DNA of 64,000 bases. It comes from Haemonchus contortus. Taxonomy: Eukaryota > Nematoda > Chromadorea > Rhabditida > Trichostrongylidae. Shown piece after piece: positions 34,681 to 46,754 of this stretch. The translations under genes and the position numbers were made by a program. Under the pieces are notes generated by a model. The model was not told where the DNA came from. It was given only the letters and a program-made list of their open reading frames with translations, and ran no database searches. Every line of letters begins with the position of its first letter. Positions within the stretch are counted from its first letter, which is position 1. The DNA is taken from contig LS997567.1 of the NCBI GenBank assembly GCA_000469685.2, forward strand, positions 3,338,663 to 3,402,662, read 5' to 3'.

Positions 34681-35193
34681 TCAAAGCTAGTATTGGGAAT
34701 TTTCGATAAAGATGTTACTGTATTATTGTGGTTCATTCAAATGAAGACCTCCCCTTACTAATTTGTTAAGAAATTACTGAGCATTTTCAATTATACGTCC
34801 TACCACATGGATTTATAAATTACCAGTTGGATCGCCCAGCTAACGCCGGGCTCTCCTCCTTCTTATGTAATGCCCGGCTACGCCGGGCATCCTCCTTCTG
34901 GTGTCAGAGTCGGAAAGCCCCTTTATATTCGCGCCCACCACTTCAGTACAATTGCTCCACCGCGAATGATCACAACATTTACCTTTGAAATGGATTCATG
35001 TGACACGACTTCTCGAACTTCGTCAGAGCGGTTATAAAACAATCTTGAAACACTGTCTCATCTTGAGTTCGCCATTCTAGGATGTGCGTGCTTCACTAAA
35101 GAATGATAGAGAAAGAAGATAAGCATACATATCAAAAGCTTTAAACAGAATCTTATTGGTGTTGTTAAAAACTAATTTACTTGCATGCCATCT

Positions 35194-35471
35194 TCTTCAG
35201 TAATGATTAGAAAGTCATTCTAGAGAGCACTGTCCGATCTAAAAAGAGCGAAGCTTGCTTTCTCGGATAGTGCTTGGTCAGGGAACGATACAGAAAGTCG
35301 GCTTAAGAAGCATACCTATCTGAGCTTCCGGTCTAATCAGCACCTTACTGGTTTTAGGGTTACGCTATTTTACCTGGGTAGAATCTTCTTCAGAATGAAT
35401 AGAAAGCAATTCTAGAGAGTACTGTCCGATCTGAAAAGAGCGAAGCCTACTTTCTCGAGTAGTGCTTGGTG
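35194..35471. repeat. internal direct repeat pair 1 in the Helitron
   Basis: Two copies of about 85 bp (35205-35280 and 35396-35471) share GAAAG(C/T)CATTCTAGAGAG, ACTGTCCGATCT, AAAGAGCGAAGC and GTAGTGCTTGG-like blocks. Confidence 0.6.
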
Positions 35472-35723
35472 ATGTCACCACCCACTCTTGTGCATGTCCT
35501 ACCCCTGGAAGCGGAGCTTCTCTGATCTCACATGTGCTCTTTTGGTTTTGCCCTATGCCCAACCCATCCCAAACTTGACCCGGCTTATTTTAAGGAGTTT
35601 TGCCCATGACATCACCCAATCCTGTGCATGTCCCACCCCTGAAGTAGAGGCTTCGCTGAGCTCAAATGTGTTCTTTTAGTCTTGCCCTCTCCCCAACCCA
35701 TCCCAAACTTGACCCGACTTATG
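35471..35723. repeat. internal direct repeat pair 2 in the Helitron
   Basis: Two copies of about 120 bp: GATGTCACCACCC...CTTGACCCGGCTTAT (35471-35588) and CATGACATCACCC...CTTGACCCGACTTAT (35606-35721). Shared blocks include GTGCATGTCC and CCCAACCCATCCCAAACTTG. Confidence 0.65.
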
Positions 35724-36654
35724 CATGTGCTCCCCAAGGTAATATCGAATTTCTGTACAATTGAACGAACAAACAAACACTTAGACGCAAGCGCTTCCCA
35801 CATGATGATAAGCTGTCGTACAGATTTCGCCCAAGCAAACTTGGAAAAACTTCATCTAGCTACTGAAGTACCATGAAGTGGATAGTATTTTGGATTGCGT
35901 AAGCGAAAATCACATTAAAAATTAGAAGTTTCGATAAGATTAGATTTCAAGTGATTTCTATGGATTTCCGATTATGGTTCTATGGAAATAACGCGTCTAT
36001 TCTGGAAAACAGATTAAATGCAAAGGTACTTTCGGTAGAAATTCTTCGTGAGCAAAAAGGGTTTTTTTGCCCACGAAGCCTAACCTCTCTCCTCCCTCAG
36101 TTGGCTGTGAACCGATAGTTGAGTCGTCCATAGTATAAGTAAGTGTTCAGCACGACAGTAAGTAGTCAGGAGAACGTTCGATATAAAAGAATTAGGTGAT
36201 ATTCCCCAATTTGAACCACTTTGTGGGAAATGATCTCCTGACATTAATAGGTGATCGTGGAAATGTTTCCATTCTGAGCTTCTCTAGATCCTAGGGGTTT
36301 GATTGTCCGCCGTCGTGGGTGGCGAGTTCTGATTTTTAGTCTGTGACGTCATATGAAGAGCATCGATTAAGTTCCCATTCCATAGCTGTTTTCTCACTGC
36401 GCTCATTTGATCTCCACGCTCTTGATCGTGCCTACGTGACTTTTGCGAGGACACACAAACGGACATACAAATGGACACACAAAGTTAGCGCTTTATTTAT
36501 AGAGAGGATGATCTATTAAAAAAGGAAAAATATGTAAGGCGCATAATTCAAAATATGAAAATCCCTTCAACAACGGCCACACGGTAGAAAACCAAGTTTT
36601 CAGTTGCAGTTGCGGAGATTAGGTGATATTTTCGTTAAGAATGAATGTTGAATT

Positions 36655-37275
36655 GACCGGTCCCCATCGAAAAGGTCTAGGACTTCTGTTACCTGGGGAG
36701 TGATTTAGCCGCTGATGGTAGCGTGGTCCAGGCCGTAAGATCCCGAATAAATTTGGCATGGATGAAGTGGAGGGAGTCCACCGGTATCCTCTGCGACCGT
36801 TAGTTCTCCATGACCCTCGAAGGAGAGGTGTATCGGACAGCGGTAAGGCTTACGATGCTCTACGGCAGCGAATGTTGGCCCGTGAGTAAAGCCCATGAAG
36901 GACAGCTCCACTCCGCTGAAATGAGAATGCTCAGATGGGCCTGGGCTGGACGCGGCTGGATCGGGTCTGAAATGAAGACGTCAGGACGGCTTTGCAAACA
37001 GCCCCAGTTCAACTGAAGATGAGAGAGCAGCGCCTGCGATGGTTCGGGCACGTACTAAGAATAGCGCAGAACCATCCGATAGGGGAAGCAATGGAGGTCG
37101 AGGCTCAAGGTAAGCGACTCGAGCCCTAAAGAAGAGATGGCGGGACGTGATCAAGAAGGAACTCGTCGAAGCGAAGGTGACAGCAAGAGATGCCGTAGAT
37201 AGAATAAAATGGAGACGGCTGACAAGAACAGCGGGCCCTGCGGTTTTAACGCTACGGAGAGAAAGAACAAGAAGA
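36655..37275 (+). pseudogene. RTE 3' fragment, short (C-terminal domain)
   Basis: Near-duplicate of 30225-30840: CCCATCGAAAAGGTCTAGGA to the A/G tail, with MLYGSECWPVSKAHEGQLH and MREQRLRWFGHVLR. Small differences (for example ATGCTCAGATGG here, ATGGACAGATGG there) date the split of the two units. Confidence 0.6.
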
Positions 37276-38051
37276 TTGAATTGACCGGTCTCCCAGAATG
37301 ATGGTTCCATTGATGAAAAATCTTGCTGGACGATTTCAATGCAATGCAGCTTTTCAAATCGGATACTCCAAAATTGACATATAACGCTGTGTTAAGTTAT
37401 TTTGGTTAATTGTTTACCTGTTTATTTCATAGCCTAACTTGTTTCACGGCAGTGAAATCCATAATAAAATATGTTCAGAGAGCAAATACAAAAGGCCCAT
37501 GTAAAAGGCTGAGGTCATGGGAAGTTTGCCCAGGAGATGCGAAACCTCGTTTCTATCAGAATCTGGAGATGAAGACAACCTCCACGGAGAAGATCGTAGA
37601 GGTCCCCGGATTAAGTCCTTCCCTTCCATTGCCACATATAACGTACTGGAATTTGTAGCTATCTCCACCCGTGGCCCTGACCTGAAATCTGACACGAATA
37701 AATGAAGGATCTCGGGGTAGGGGAAAAGTCAGTTGCTGTATTGTGTCAAAGGAAGCACTGAGCACTGGGGAACGCTGACACTGACATTTTCCGAAGGTGA
37801 AAGAGTCACATGGAATCGACTACAGCAACGTTGCCTCACAAAATTAGACTGACGGCAAGAAATTTTCATCATACGCCTACTCCAACTCCTTCCTGTCAAG
37901 AAACCCACCTTCATCAAGTCATTCTCGTTACTATGAATCAGCATCCATCAAATGATGTCATTTAGCTTTCCAATCTCGCATTTGGAAACTTATGTTTTAA
38001 ATTTAGGCCCATTATTAAGAAATTCTTTCTGGTTATATGAGAGGTGGGAAG

Positions 38052-38060
38052 TATAAAAGG
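38052..38060 (+). promoter_or_regulatory. TATA box of array copy 7
   Basis: TATAAAAGG, 944 bp before the ATG. Confidence 0.5.
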
Positions 38061-38995
38061 CCCTAGCAAACTGTTCGCGGCGTCATCACAAAATTCGGTA
38101 GACTTCTGTACTCCTCAAAGTCAACCACCCTACTCCAGTTAGAAACCCTGACCGCATATGCATCACTACGCATGCCTTCACTTTCTCTCTACTTCAACTC
38201 AGCATAGTAACTCGTACCTTACCTCACATCCTACTCTCTCCATGCCCCATGTTATGGGGATAGGGTAACCTAGCAGTTGTTACATGGGTAATTCTTAATA
38301 ACTGCTGTAATTTCGCCTGTATGCTATGCGAAAGTCTAGTACAAATAATAAAGATCTCGGTTCCCGGGAAGCACAAAGACGGGTTTGAGTCCCACCCGAG
38401 GTCGAAGTTTCACCCACAAATCCCAATCCGTGTGGGACTTTTGTATCGCTTTGTAATTATCGAGCCGCCGCTTCAGAGGACGCGAACAGGTAAGTTGCCA
38501 TACTGCACAAATGTGCTGATGTGATGGCAAACTTTCCGGTCTCCTTACCAGATCCCCTTCGCCTCTTCCAGCCAAAAATCCCCGTATAATGGTTTCGCTC
38601 GAGCCACTTTCGATCCAATTGATTTTGAAGTATTCAAACCGGGGAATAGACAAAAAGTAGTTAACTCCACGATTCTCTGATATTCGGCCTAATCTACTCG
38701 GGATCCTTTCGATATTTTCCACCCCAGTCTCTACAATATACAGTAACTGTTCAATCAACTTTATCCCGTCCCGTGAGCGATGGATTCTCTTTCTTATGAA
38801 AGCTCTGCCTTTGTTCTGGAAAGATTTCTAAACAGAAATGTGCTCTACGGTACTTTTCGAATGAGCTAATGTGACGGATGCATTAATCTCTACCAATGAA
38901 TCGAATGAATGTGTTCTCCTTTCTTCCTCAAAAGTTCAAATGACGTCGTTCCTTAAAAGACCTCTAAATGGCTTATTTTCAGAAACTTCCAGAAG

Positions 38996-40155
38996 ATGAG
39001 ATCTACTTTCCTGCTTTCGTTTCTGCTCATCTGTGCCCTTTTTTCGTTCTCATCTGCAAGTACGCTGTGCGTCAAGCTGATAGGAAAAGCAGCTTACGCG
39101 CCTGGGGTAACTTTTACACTTCACAGTAGAATTAGAAATACCTAGATCAAATAGATTACGAGGGTGCGAGCATTTGTTATTGAATTTAGCTGTGAAACTT
39201 TACTGGTGGCTGGTCAACCCAGGTTAGGAAGATGCACTTGCAACAGACGAAATTGGGAGTCAAGATTTATACATGGCTCACTCTGATGTAGTGCATTGTG
39301 AGCGATAGAAAAATGATGTTAACATAAAGAAGTGTGAGGCAATAAAGGAGAGTATAAGGCGATAAAACTAAAAGCGAAGCCCTCCCACCGGGATCAATCG
39401 CCCTAATGTTGTGTGGTGTGATGTGGTGAGTGGAAATTCCAAGTTTTCAGTTGAAATTCTGAAGAGAAGAAAACGGCGAAACGGTAGTCTCGACTTTGTT
39501 ATCAAGACTGCTCGGAATTTGATAGGTACCTTCTACACCGGGATACTCGAGAACAAGAAACAATCCAAGATATGTGATATATTTGTTGAAATTCAAAGCA
39601 TTTGTGAGTGGTGCAGCCTCTACAACGCCGTCAAAACTCGTCGCCATCCGGCGAGGCATACGGCTATACAATCTTTGGGCCCCTATAACAGCCTATCTAT
39701 GCCATTTGTAGAATACTAGTTCAGCATCTCACTAAATGCATGGGGTGCCCACTTGTTGAGAGCTCACCATCGTAGGTATTGTTGAGGGACAGATTAGATA
39801 CTACACTTGAAAAATGCACAAAATATTGTATTCTAGAAATACAGCATTTAGTGAAGAGAAAATTCGCCACTGCCTAGTGATCTACCGTGGCAAAGTCAGG
39901 GCGGATATGATTTTTTCGATAGTCAAAATGGTTTTTCAGGTAGTATGTTCCTTCTTTGCTCCTGGATTTATGAAACCTATCTGCTCGAATATGTCGAGGA
40001 TTCAGAAGGAAATAGAGGTGGGCACTTTAATGATGTTGCATTTTGTCAACTACATAGAGTACCTAATAATATTAAGATTACTACTGAATGGCTTGGTTTT
40101 GCAGAAGGGCACCGCCTACGAAGAAATTTGCAAAATAATCGGTTTCGACGACTGA
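38996..40155 (+). CDS. array copy 7: secreted four-cysteine saposin-like protein
   Basis: Exon 1 38996-39106 is identical in protein to copy 6 (MRSTFLLSFLLICALFSFS, STLCVKLIGKAAYAPG), donor GGG|GTAACT. Core exon 39940-40017 and last exon 40105-40155 also match copy 6. An unspliced open frame runs 39814-40155. Middle exon candidates are as in copy 6: the 63-nt candidate ends AAG|ATATGT without a GT donor, and the other (39725-39775) ends TAG. Upstream TTATTTTCAG (38973-38982) is the conserved acceptor 13 nt before the ATG, usable for cis- or SL trans-splicing. Confidence 0.5.
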
Positions 40156-40639
40156 CGGCGAATTTGATTCATCATCAACGATACACAATGATAATAAAGT
40201 AGATTTCTCATAATAAAGCAGATTTCTAAGTGTTGTTCCTGAAGCAAATCAATGTAGAGAGAAAGCTCATCGATGATAAAGCCTCTGTCGCAAATTGAAG
40301 TTCTTAAATCCCAAACTGAAAAGAATGTTTTACAACCCAATCTTGAACCTAAATCCTCCACTGTAGCTTGTGGAATTACGCGAGTCTACTTTTATATTGA
40401 GTGAAGAAAAAATCCCGACGTGAATATCAGCAAATATTATGGGACCCATTGTTGTCGATCCTTCAAAGCTATTAGACATTGGCAAAATTCTGACTGGAAG
40501 TCGAATTTCTGGGGTGCTCCAAGAAAGCTATATGCCAAAAGCAGTCATACGAATGGGCCTGTTTCCTTTCAACCTGAAGGAACGTCCAATACGACAGAGT
40601 TGAATATGACCGCTAGGAAAAACGCTGTTGAAATCTTAG

Positions 40640-41215
40640 GGCTACACCAGGCTGCACAAGAGGAGAGGGGCCAAGATGACAATCTGTACATACGTTGAAT
40701 GGACGAACGCTCGCATCGGAACGGTATATCGAAAATCTGAAGATGCAAGTCAGGAAGGCTAAGAACGACGCCATTGGAGTGACCGAGACGAGAAGGCATT
40801 GACCGCTGCACGACTTTTTCATGAATGGGAAAGAACCGTTCCTTCGATAATGCGACTACAGGTAACGCATCTTCTCCCCGATTGCGGCATTCTCCCTTGC
40901 GGCATGCGGTAAATAATTGAAGGACTCCCTATCTCACAAATTGCGCGCTCCAATCTTCCATTGCAATCCTGCGATACGCGGCGGGTGCGCCGTGCGCGAC
41001 GCCGTTTTCAGGGAGAAGATTCCGGACCCTGCGACTACAGAGGCGCATAAGTGTCCTCATCAACACGCACTTGGCCATGAGCATCGAATCGTAAGAAAGC
41101 TTGATAACCCGAATCGGATGTTGGCGATTGAGAGGATGTAGCTCAACCCCAGCTCTAACAATCTTCGTTGTTTAGGCACCAACATCAATGTTGCGAAGAG
41201 GAGAACTGAAAAACT
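40640..41215 (+). pseudogene. RTE 5' fragment with MITE, unit of copy 7
   Basis: Landmarks as near 22.3 kb, interrupted by the 169-bp element at 40861-41029. The segment looks nearly identical to 46755-47330, 6116 bp further on. Confidence 0.5.
40861..41029. mobile_element. 169-bp MITE with 10-bp target duplication, unit of copy 7
   Basis: Flanked by TGCGACTACA at 40851-40860 and 41030-41039. Same ends and interior as the element at 22541, differing in GGCGGGTGCGCCG versus GGCGGAGCGGCG. Confidence 0.65.
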
Positions 41216-41309
41216 AGGAGACTAGTGAGGCTGTGTTGCTGTAGAAAAAGGAAATCCTGAAGAGGTCGGTAATGTCGCAAATCTGTCCACTCTCTTTCAG
41301 CACCAAAAT

Positions 41310-41590
41310 TCACTACTTTTTCAAAAAATATTATTGTTGTTAGCATTTGTGATGCCCATTATTTTATTCTTTTGTTTCTGTGATACCCAGAGAAGCTTTG
41401 TTAAAGATATTGCTGTACTGCTGTAGTTCACCTACACAAAGACATTTCCACACTCACTTGGTTCATAATTTACTTCACTTCTTTGTGGAGGAAATTACTG
41501 TGCAGTTATAAATATATGTACGTCAAGCCACTCGGACGATTTAAGTATGACCAATTAAAAGCAGGAGAAATATGTTAGTCTAACACGCCA
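41310..41590 (+). pseudogene. 3' tail relic of the membrane-protein gene
   Basis: TTAGCATTTGTGATGCCC, TTTCTGTGATACCCAGAGAA and TTAAAGATATTGCTGTACTG in parent order. Confidence 0.5.
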
Positions 41591-41599
41591 AACTGTACA

Positions 41600-43680
41600 G
41601 GGACGGATATTTTGTAGAAATGCGGAGAAAATCTGGCTCAACAGCACAGGCTTCTCCCAGCAGACATACCATAGATCTTCTTAAGATATCAAGAACAAGA
41701 ACAGAACGGATGATTCGGTGGTGGAAGCTGCACCTATTCGAAAGAGAACATTTCAAAGAGAAGATACTGGAGGCTGGACTCCCAGATCCCGAAGGTCCGA
41801 TCCAGCAGACCTGGAGCAACGCTGTAAAGATCATTCTACGATGTGCAAAGAAAACGCAGGGGGAAACTCGAGGTGGCTTCCGAGGGGACAAAGAAGCATG
41901 GTTCTGGAACGATGAAGTCCAACGAGTTATGAGGCAGAAGAAATCGGCCTACAAACGTTTGCAAAGGACACGAGCCGCAAAGGACCTGGCTGCCTACAGA
42001 ACTTCCAAGAGGCTCTTCAAGGCTGCTGTAGCGATGGCAGAGAATACGGAAATGGACGCCTGGTATGAGAAATTTGACAGTTGAGAAGGAGAGAAGTTCG
42101 GTTCGGGAAGGTCAGGCGTGTGGAAGGAATACTTCGGCAGGCTCTTCAATGATGAATTCGCCCGTGAGTACAGCTCCTAACAAGACGCAACTGCTGGCCC
42201 CAACAACCTCTGGACAGAGGATGAAGTGCGCAGAGCAATAGAATGATGAAGGTTGGAAAGGCAACTGTTTCGGATGGAGTACCGATCGAGGCATGGAAGG
42301 CGCTCGGAGACCACGGGATAGGTGGCTCACTCGATTCCTGAACAGTGTGACCAGCAAAGGAAAAATACCAGATGCTTGTAGGTGCAGAACCATCGTTACC
42401 ATATTCAAGCAGAAGGGGGACGCGATGGGGTGTTCCATCTACTAGGGGATCAGGTTAATTGCTCACACGATGAAACTGTACGAGCGGCTGGTTGACTCAA
42501 GATTGAGAGAATTGGCCCCAATCACATAGGAGTAGTTCGGCTTCTGAGCCTGGAAGGAACAACGGATGCCATCTTTATAGCTGGGCAAGTTATGGAGAAA
42601 TGTCGAGAAAAGCGTATACCCTGCTACCTAGCCTTCCTCGATCTGGAGAGGGCATTCGACCGCCTCCCGCGACAGGTCTTCTGGAGAGCGCTCCGAAAAC
42701 GAAACGTTCCAATACACGTGATCTCTCTGGTGAAGGACATGTACGATGGCTCCACCACAACAATACGCACCCCACACGGCCAAACCGGAGCAATAAATGT
42801 CACGGTTGGAGTACACCAGGGATCAGCTCTGAGCCCGTTCCTCTCCCTGCTCATTGTGGACGTGATCACAGAATAACTCATGGATGAACCTCTACGCTGA
42901 TTAAATCGCTCTGAAAACGGTGAGCGAGGACGAACTTCAGGACAAGCTCCAGAAATGGCGAAAAGGGCTGGCGGAAAATGTACTCCGGCTCTACGTGAAA
43001 AAAACCAAATTCCTTAGCTCCAAGAAGGGCAAAGAGTCAATCATCAATGGTCATGGGGAAGCGAACGAAAAGGTCCAAGACTTTCGATACCTGGGGAGGA
43101 TCTAGTCGCTGTAGTAGTGGACCAGGCCGTAGAATCCCGAATAAACGCGGCATAGACGAAGTGGAGGGAGCCCACCGGTAACCTCTGCGACCGTCGGTGC
43201 TTCACGATTCTCAAAGGAAAAGTGTATCGGGCAGTGGTAAGGCCCACGATGCTCTACGGTAGCGAATGTTGGTCCGTAAGTAACACACATGGAAGACAGC
43301 TCCACTCCGCTAAAATGAGAATGCTCAGATGGGCCTGCGGCGGGACACATTTAGATCGGATCAGAAATGATGTAGTCAGAACGGCTATGCAAACAGCCGT
43401 AGGTCAACTGAAGATGAGAGAGCAGCGCCTGCGATGGTTCGGACATGTTTTAAGAAGACCACAGAGCCAACCGATAAGGGAGGTAAAAGGAGTTCGAGGC
43501 TCGAGGTAAGCGATCGCGAGGAGCCCCAAAGAAGATATAGCGGGACGTGATCAAGAAGGACCTCGCCGAAACCAAGGTGAAGGTAGAATATGCCGCAGAT
43601 AGAATGAAATGAAGACGGTTGACAAGAACAGCTGACCCTGCAAGGTGCAGGATTAACGCCAGGGAGAAGAAGAAAAAGAA
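41600..43680 (+). pseudogene. RTE-type retrotransposon 3' part, unit of copy 7/8
   Basis: The most readable RTE copy. The linker frame 41620-42084 (154 codons, EREHFKEKILEAGLPDPEG; KEAWFWNDEVQRVMRQKK) is open. RT palm frame 42592-42876 holds CYLAFLDLERAFDRLPRQVF and HQGSALSPF (RT block with Q-G). The YAD box is broken by a stop near 42897, and bases are missing just before it. C-terminal frame 43222-43509 carries MLYGSECWSVSNTHG and MREQRLRWFGHVLRR. It ends with GACCCTGCAAGGTGCAGGAT and an A/G tail near 43680. Uninterrupted at the recombinase-element site (41822-41837). Confidence 0.75.
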
Positions 43681-44123
43681 TGTCCTCCCCTTTTGATGTT
43701 GCTTATGACGTACTGGGATCTTTACCCATGGCTAACGACCTAACCTGGGATCCGACACGAATAATGTGGGATCTCGCGAAAGAGGGTCAATAAACCTTTA
43801 AATTCTTCTGACGACGCGTATTGTTTCAAACAAAGCAGTGAGCGTTGGGAAATGACGGCCCTAGCCTGGAAAGTTTCCTAACATTTTCCAGACGCGTAAT
43901 AGTCACATGGAACCAATCACGACAAGGTTGCATTACATCTTCATCAGACGCCCACTCCAACACCCTTCTCTCAAGTGACCCACCATCATTAAGTCCCCGT
44001 TAAAATGAATCAGCACCTATAAAATGACGTCATTTAGCTATCCAATCTCGCATTTGGAAACTTATGTTTAAAATTTAGGCCCATAATTAAAAAATTCTTC
44101 CCAAATATATGAGAGGTAGGGAG

Positions 44124-44132
44124 TATAAAAGG
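44124..44132 (+). promoter_or_regulatory. TATA box of array copy 8
   Basis: TATAAAAGG, 935 bp before the ATG; its surroundings look identical to those of copy 9. Confidence 0.5.
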
Positions 44133-45058
44133 CTCTAGCAAACTGTTCCCGGCGTCATCGCTAAATTTGGTAGACTCTTTACTTCTCAAAGTTTACCCTT
44201 TACTATCCTACCCCAGTGGTGAGCCCTGATCGCATGCATCACTAAGTATGCCTTCACATTTTCCCTACTTCGACTCAATATAATAACTCGTACCTTAGCT
44301 CACATCTTACCCTCCCAATGTCCCATGATGTAGGAACAAGGTAATCTAGTAGTTGTTACATAGGTAGTTCTGTTGACTGTTGCTATTTCACCGCAGTATG
44401 CGATTCGATAGTCTAGAGCAAGAAATAAAAAGCACGTCCCGGGAAGCACAAAGACGGGTTGGAGTCCCACCCAAAGTTGAAGTTTTGCCCACGATTTCCA
44501 ATCTATGTGGGACTTTCGTATCGCTGATTACTAAGCAGCCGTTGTATAGTAACAGAAACAGGTAGGTTGCCATAACGCACAAATGCACTGATATGATCGC
44601 AGACTTTCCGGTCCCCTTTCAAGAACCCCTTCGTCTCTCCCAACCAAAATCCCGGTGTAATCGGTTTCGCTTGTGCCACCTTCTACCTAAATTGATTTTG
44701 ATGTGTTCAAACTGGAGAATAGACAAAAAGTGATTAACTCCACGATTCTCTGATCCGGCCTATCTGCTTGGAAGACTTCCCATTTTGCCCATCTCAATCT
44801 CTACAAAATACAGAAACTGTTCACTCACCCTTATCCCGTTCCGTGAGCGTCGGATTTTCATTCCCAAGGAAGCTCCGCCTGTTTTACAGCGATTTTCAAA
44901 CAGTAATGTATTCTCCAGTATTTTATAAGTGTGCTAATGGAATAGATGCACTAATCTCCAAAAATGAACTTAAACATTGTGTTTCCCCCTCTTTTTTGAA
45001 CTTTTCAAAGACGTCGTCAATAGACCCCTAAGTGACTCATTTCAGAAATTTCCACAAG

Positions 45059-46268
45059 ATGAGGTCCACCTTCCTGCTCTCGGTTCTGCTCATCTTTGCC
45101 CTCTTTTCGTACTCAACTGCAAGTACGCTGTGCGTCAAGCTGATAGAAAAAGCAGCTTACGCGCCTGGGGTAAATTTTACACTTCACAGTTGAATTAGAA
45201 ATACCGAGATCAAATGGATTACGAGGGTGCGAGCACTTGATATCAAATTTGGCTGTGAAACTTTATTGGAGACTGGTCAACTTAGGTCAGTAAGGTACAC
45301 TCGCATCTGACGAATTTGGGGACCTAGGTTTGTACATGGCTCACCCTGACGGGGTTCAATGTGAGCGATAGGTATACGCTATTAAAAATGATGGTAAGAC
45401 AATCACTAATCTATGTTCGCCTTACTCATAAAGATGTATGAGGCAATAAAGGGGAGTATAATGCGATAAAACTGTACGCGAAGCTCCTCCCACTGGATCA
45501 ATCGCCCTAATGCTGTGTGGCGTGTTTGAGTGGAAATTCCAAATTTCCCTAATTTTTGTGGCAGAAAGTTGAGTTTCTGAAGTGCAGAAACTTTTGTAAT
45601 CAAGACTGATCGAAATTTGATAGATAACTTCTACACCGGGAAATTCGAGAACGAGAAACAAGCCAAGGTATTTAGTATATTTGCGGAAATTGAGACGAGT
45701 TGTGAGTGGTGCAGCCCCTATAACGCCGTCAAAACTCGTCCGCCATCAGGCGGAGCATACGGCTGTCACAATCTTCCGACCCCTAGAACACCTTATCTGG
45801 TCCATTTGTAGAACACTAGTTCAGCATCTCACTAAATGCATGGGGTGCCTACTTCTTCAGAGCTCACCATCGTAGGTATTGTTGAGGGACAGATTAGATA
45901 CTACACTTGAAAAACTCACAAAATATTGCATTTTAGAAATACAGCATTCAAGGGAAGAGAAAATTTGCCACTGCCCAGTGATTTGTCGTGTGAAACCTCG
46001 GGCGGATATGATTTTTTCGATGGACAAAATGGTTTTTCAGGTAGTATGTTCTTTCTTTGCTCCTGGATTTATGAAACCTATCTGCTCGAATATGTCGAGG
46101 ATACGGAAGGAAATAGAGGTGGGCACTTCAATGATGTTACATTTTGTCAACTACATAGGGAACTTAATAATAATAAGATGATTACTGAGTGAGCCATACT
46201 CCAGCATTGTTTTTCAGAAGGGCACCGCCTACGATGAAATTTGCAAAATAATCGGTTTTGACGACTGA
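45059..46268 (+). CDS. array copy 8: secreted four-cysteine saposin-like protein
   Basis: Exon 1 45059-45169 has the same sequence as copy 3 (MRSTFLLSVLLIFALFSYS, STLCVKLIEKAAYAPG). Core exon 46041-46118 (CSFFAPGFMKPIC), last exon 46218-46268 (TTTTTCAG|, EICKIIGFDD). Middle exon candidates: 45605-45667 (63 nt, phase 0, AAG|GTATTT), or 45825-45875, ending TAG. With the first candidate the product would be about 100 residues, four cysteines. Its 3' half resembles copy 4 rather than copy 3, so this gene is a mosaic. Confidence 0.55.
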
Positions 46269-46754
46269 AGGCGTCTTCGATTCATCATCAACGATACACA
46301 ATCATAATAAAGTGGACTTCTGAATGTTGTTCGTGTAGCAAATGAATGTTTAGAGAAAGCACATGGATGGCAGAGCCTCTGCCGCGGATTGAAACTCACA
46401 GATTTTTTCAAAACTTAAACCTAAACTCAAATCTTCCATTTTACCTTATAGTATTAGGCCATAGAGGTCAATGATCAGCTGTAGGGGAAGCTTCCTCGAC
46501 TCTGCCTCCATATTGGGTGAAGAAAAAATTCCGACGTGAATATCAGCAAATATTATGGGACCCATTGTTGTCGATCCTTCAAAGCTATTAGACATTGGCA
46601 AAATTCTGACTGGAAGTCGAATTTCTGGGGTGCTCCAAGAAAGCTATATGCCAAAAGCAGTCATGCGAATGGGCCTGTTTTCTTTCAACCTGAAGGAACG
46701 TCCAATACGACAGAGTTGAATATGACCGCTAGGAAAAACGCTGTTGAAATCTTA

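Larger units (their letters stand above)
34823..36508 (-). mobile_element. non-autonomous Helitron, 1686 bp, complete ends
   Basis: On the minus strand it begins 5'-TCCTCTCTATAAATAAAGCG and ends hairpin-GATCCAACTGG, that is TC...CTRR with CTGG as the CTRR. It lies precisely between A (34822) and T (36509), with no duplication, and the sister unit shows the undisturbed AATTATGATC. The terminal hairpin GCCCAGC-TAAC-GCCGGGC (plus strand 34834-34851) sits 11 nt from the end, as Helitrons require. A second perfect stem ATGCCCGGC/GCCGGGCAT is at 34870-34890. No Rep/helicase coding sequence is present, so it must have been moved by a helper. Confidence 0.9.
34690..36640 (+). pseudogene. 3' tail relic of the membrane-protein gene, split by the Helitron
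   Basis: Tail sequence TTCGATAAAGATGTTACTGTA to TATAAATTA lies at 34698-34822 and resumes TGATCTATTAAAAAAGG at 36509. A second difference from the sister relic at 29.9 kb is a deletion of about 40 bp after AATTTGTT near 34766. Confidence 0.6.

Noticed and set aside
34823..36508. CRISPR-like repeats in the direct-repeat region
   Set aside because: Only two copies per repeat, different lengths, no regular spacers; they are internal Helitron repeats.
41620..42084. Functional RTE protein
   Set aside because: This linker frame is open, but the RT metal-binding box downstream is broken and the 5' part is missing.
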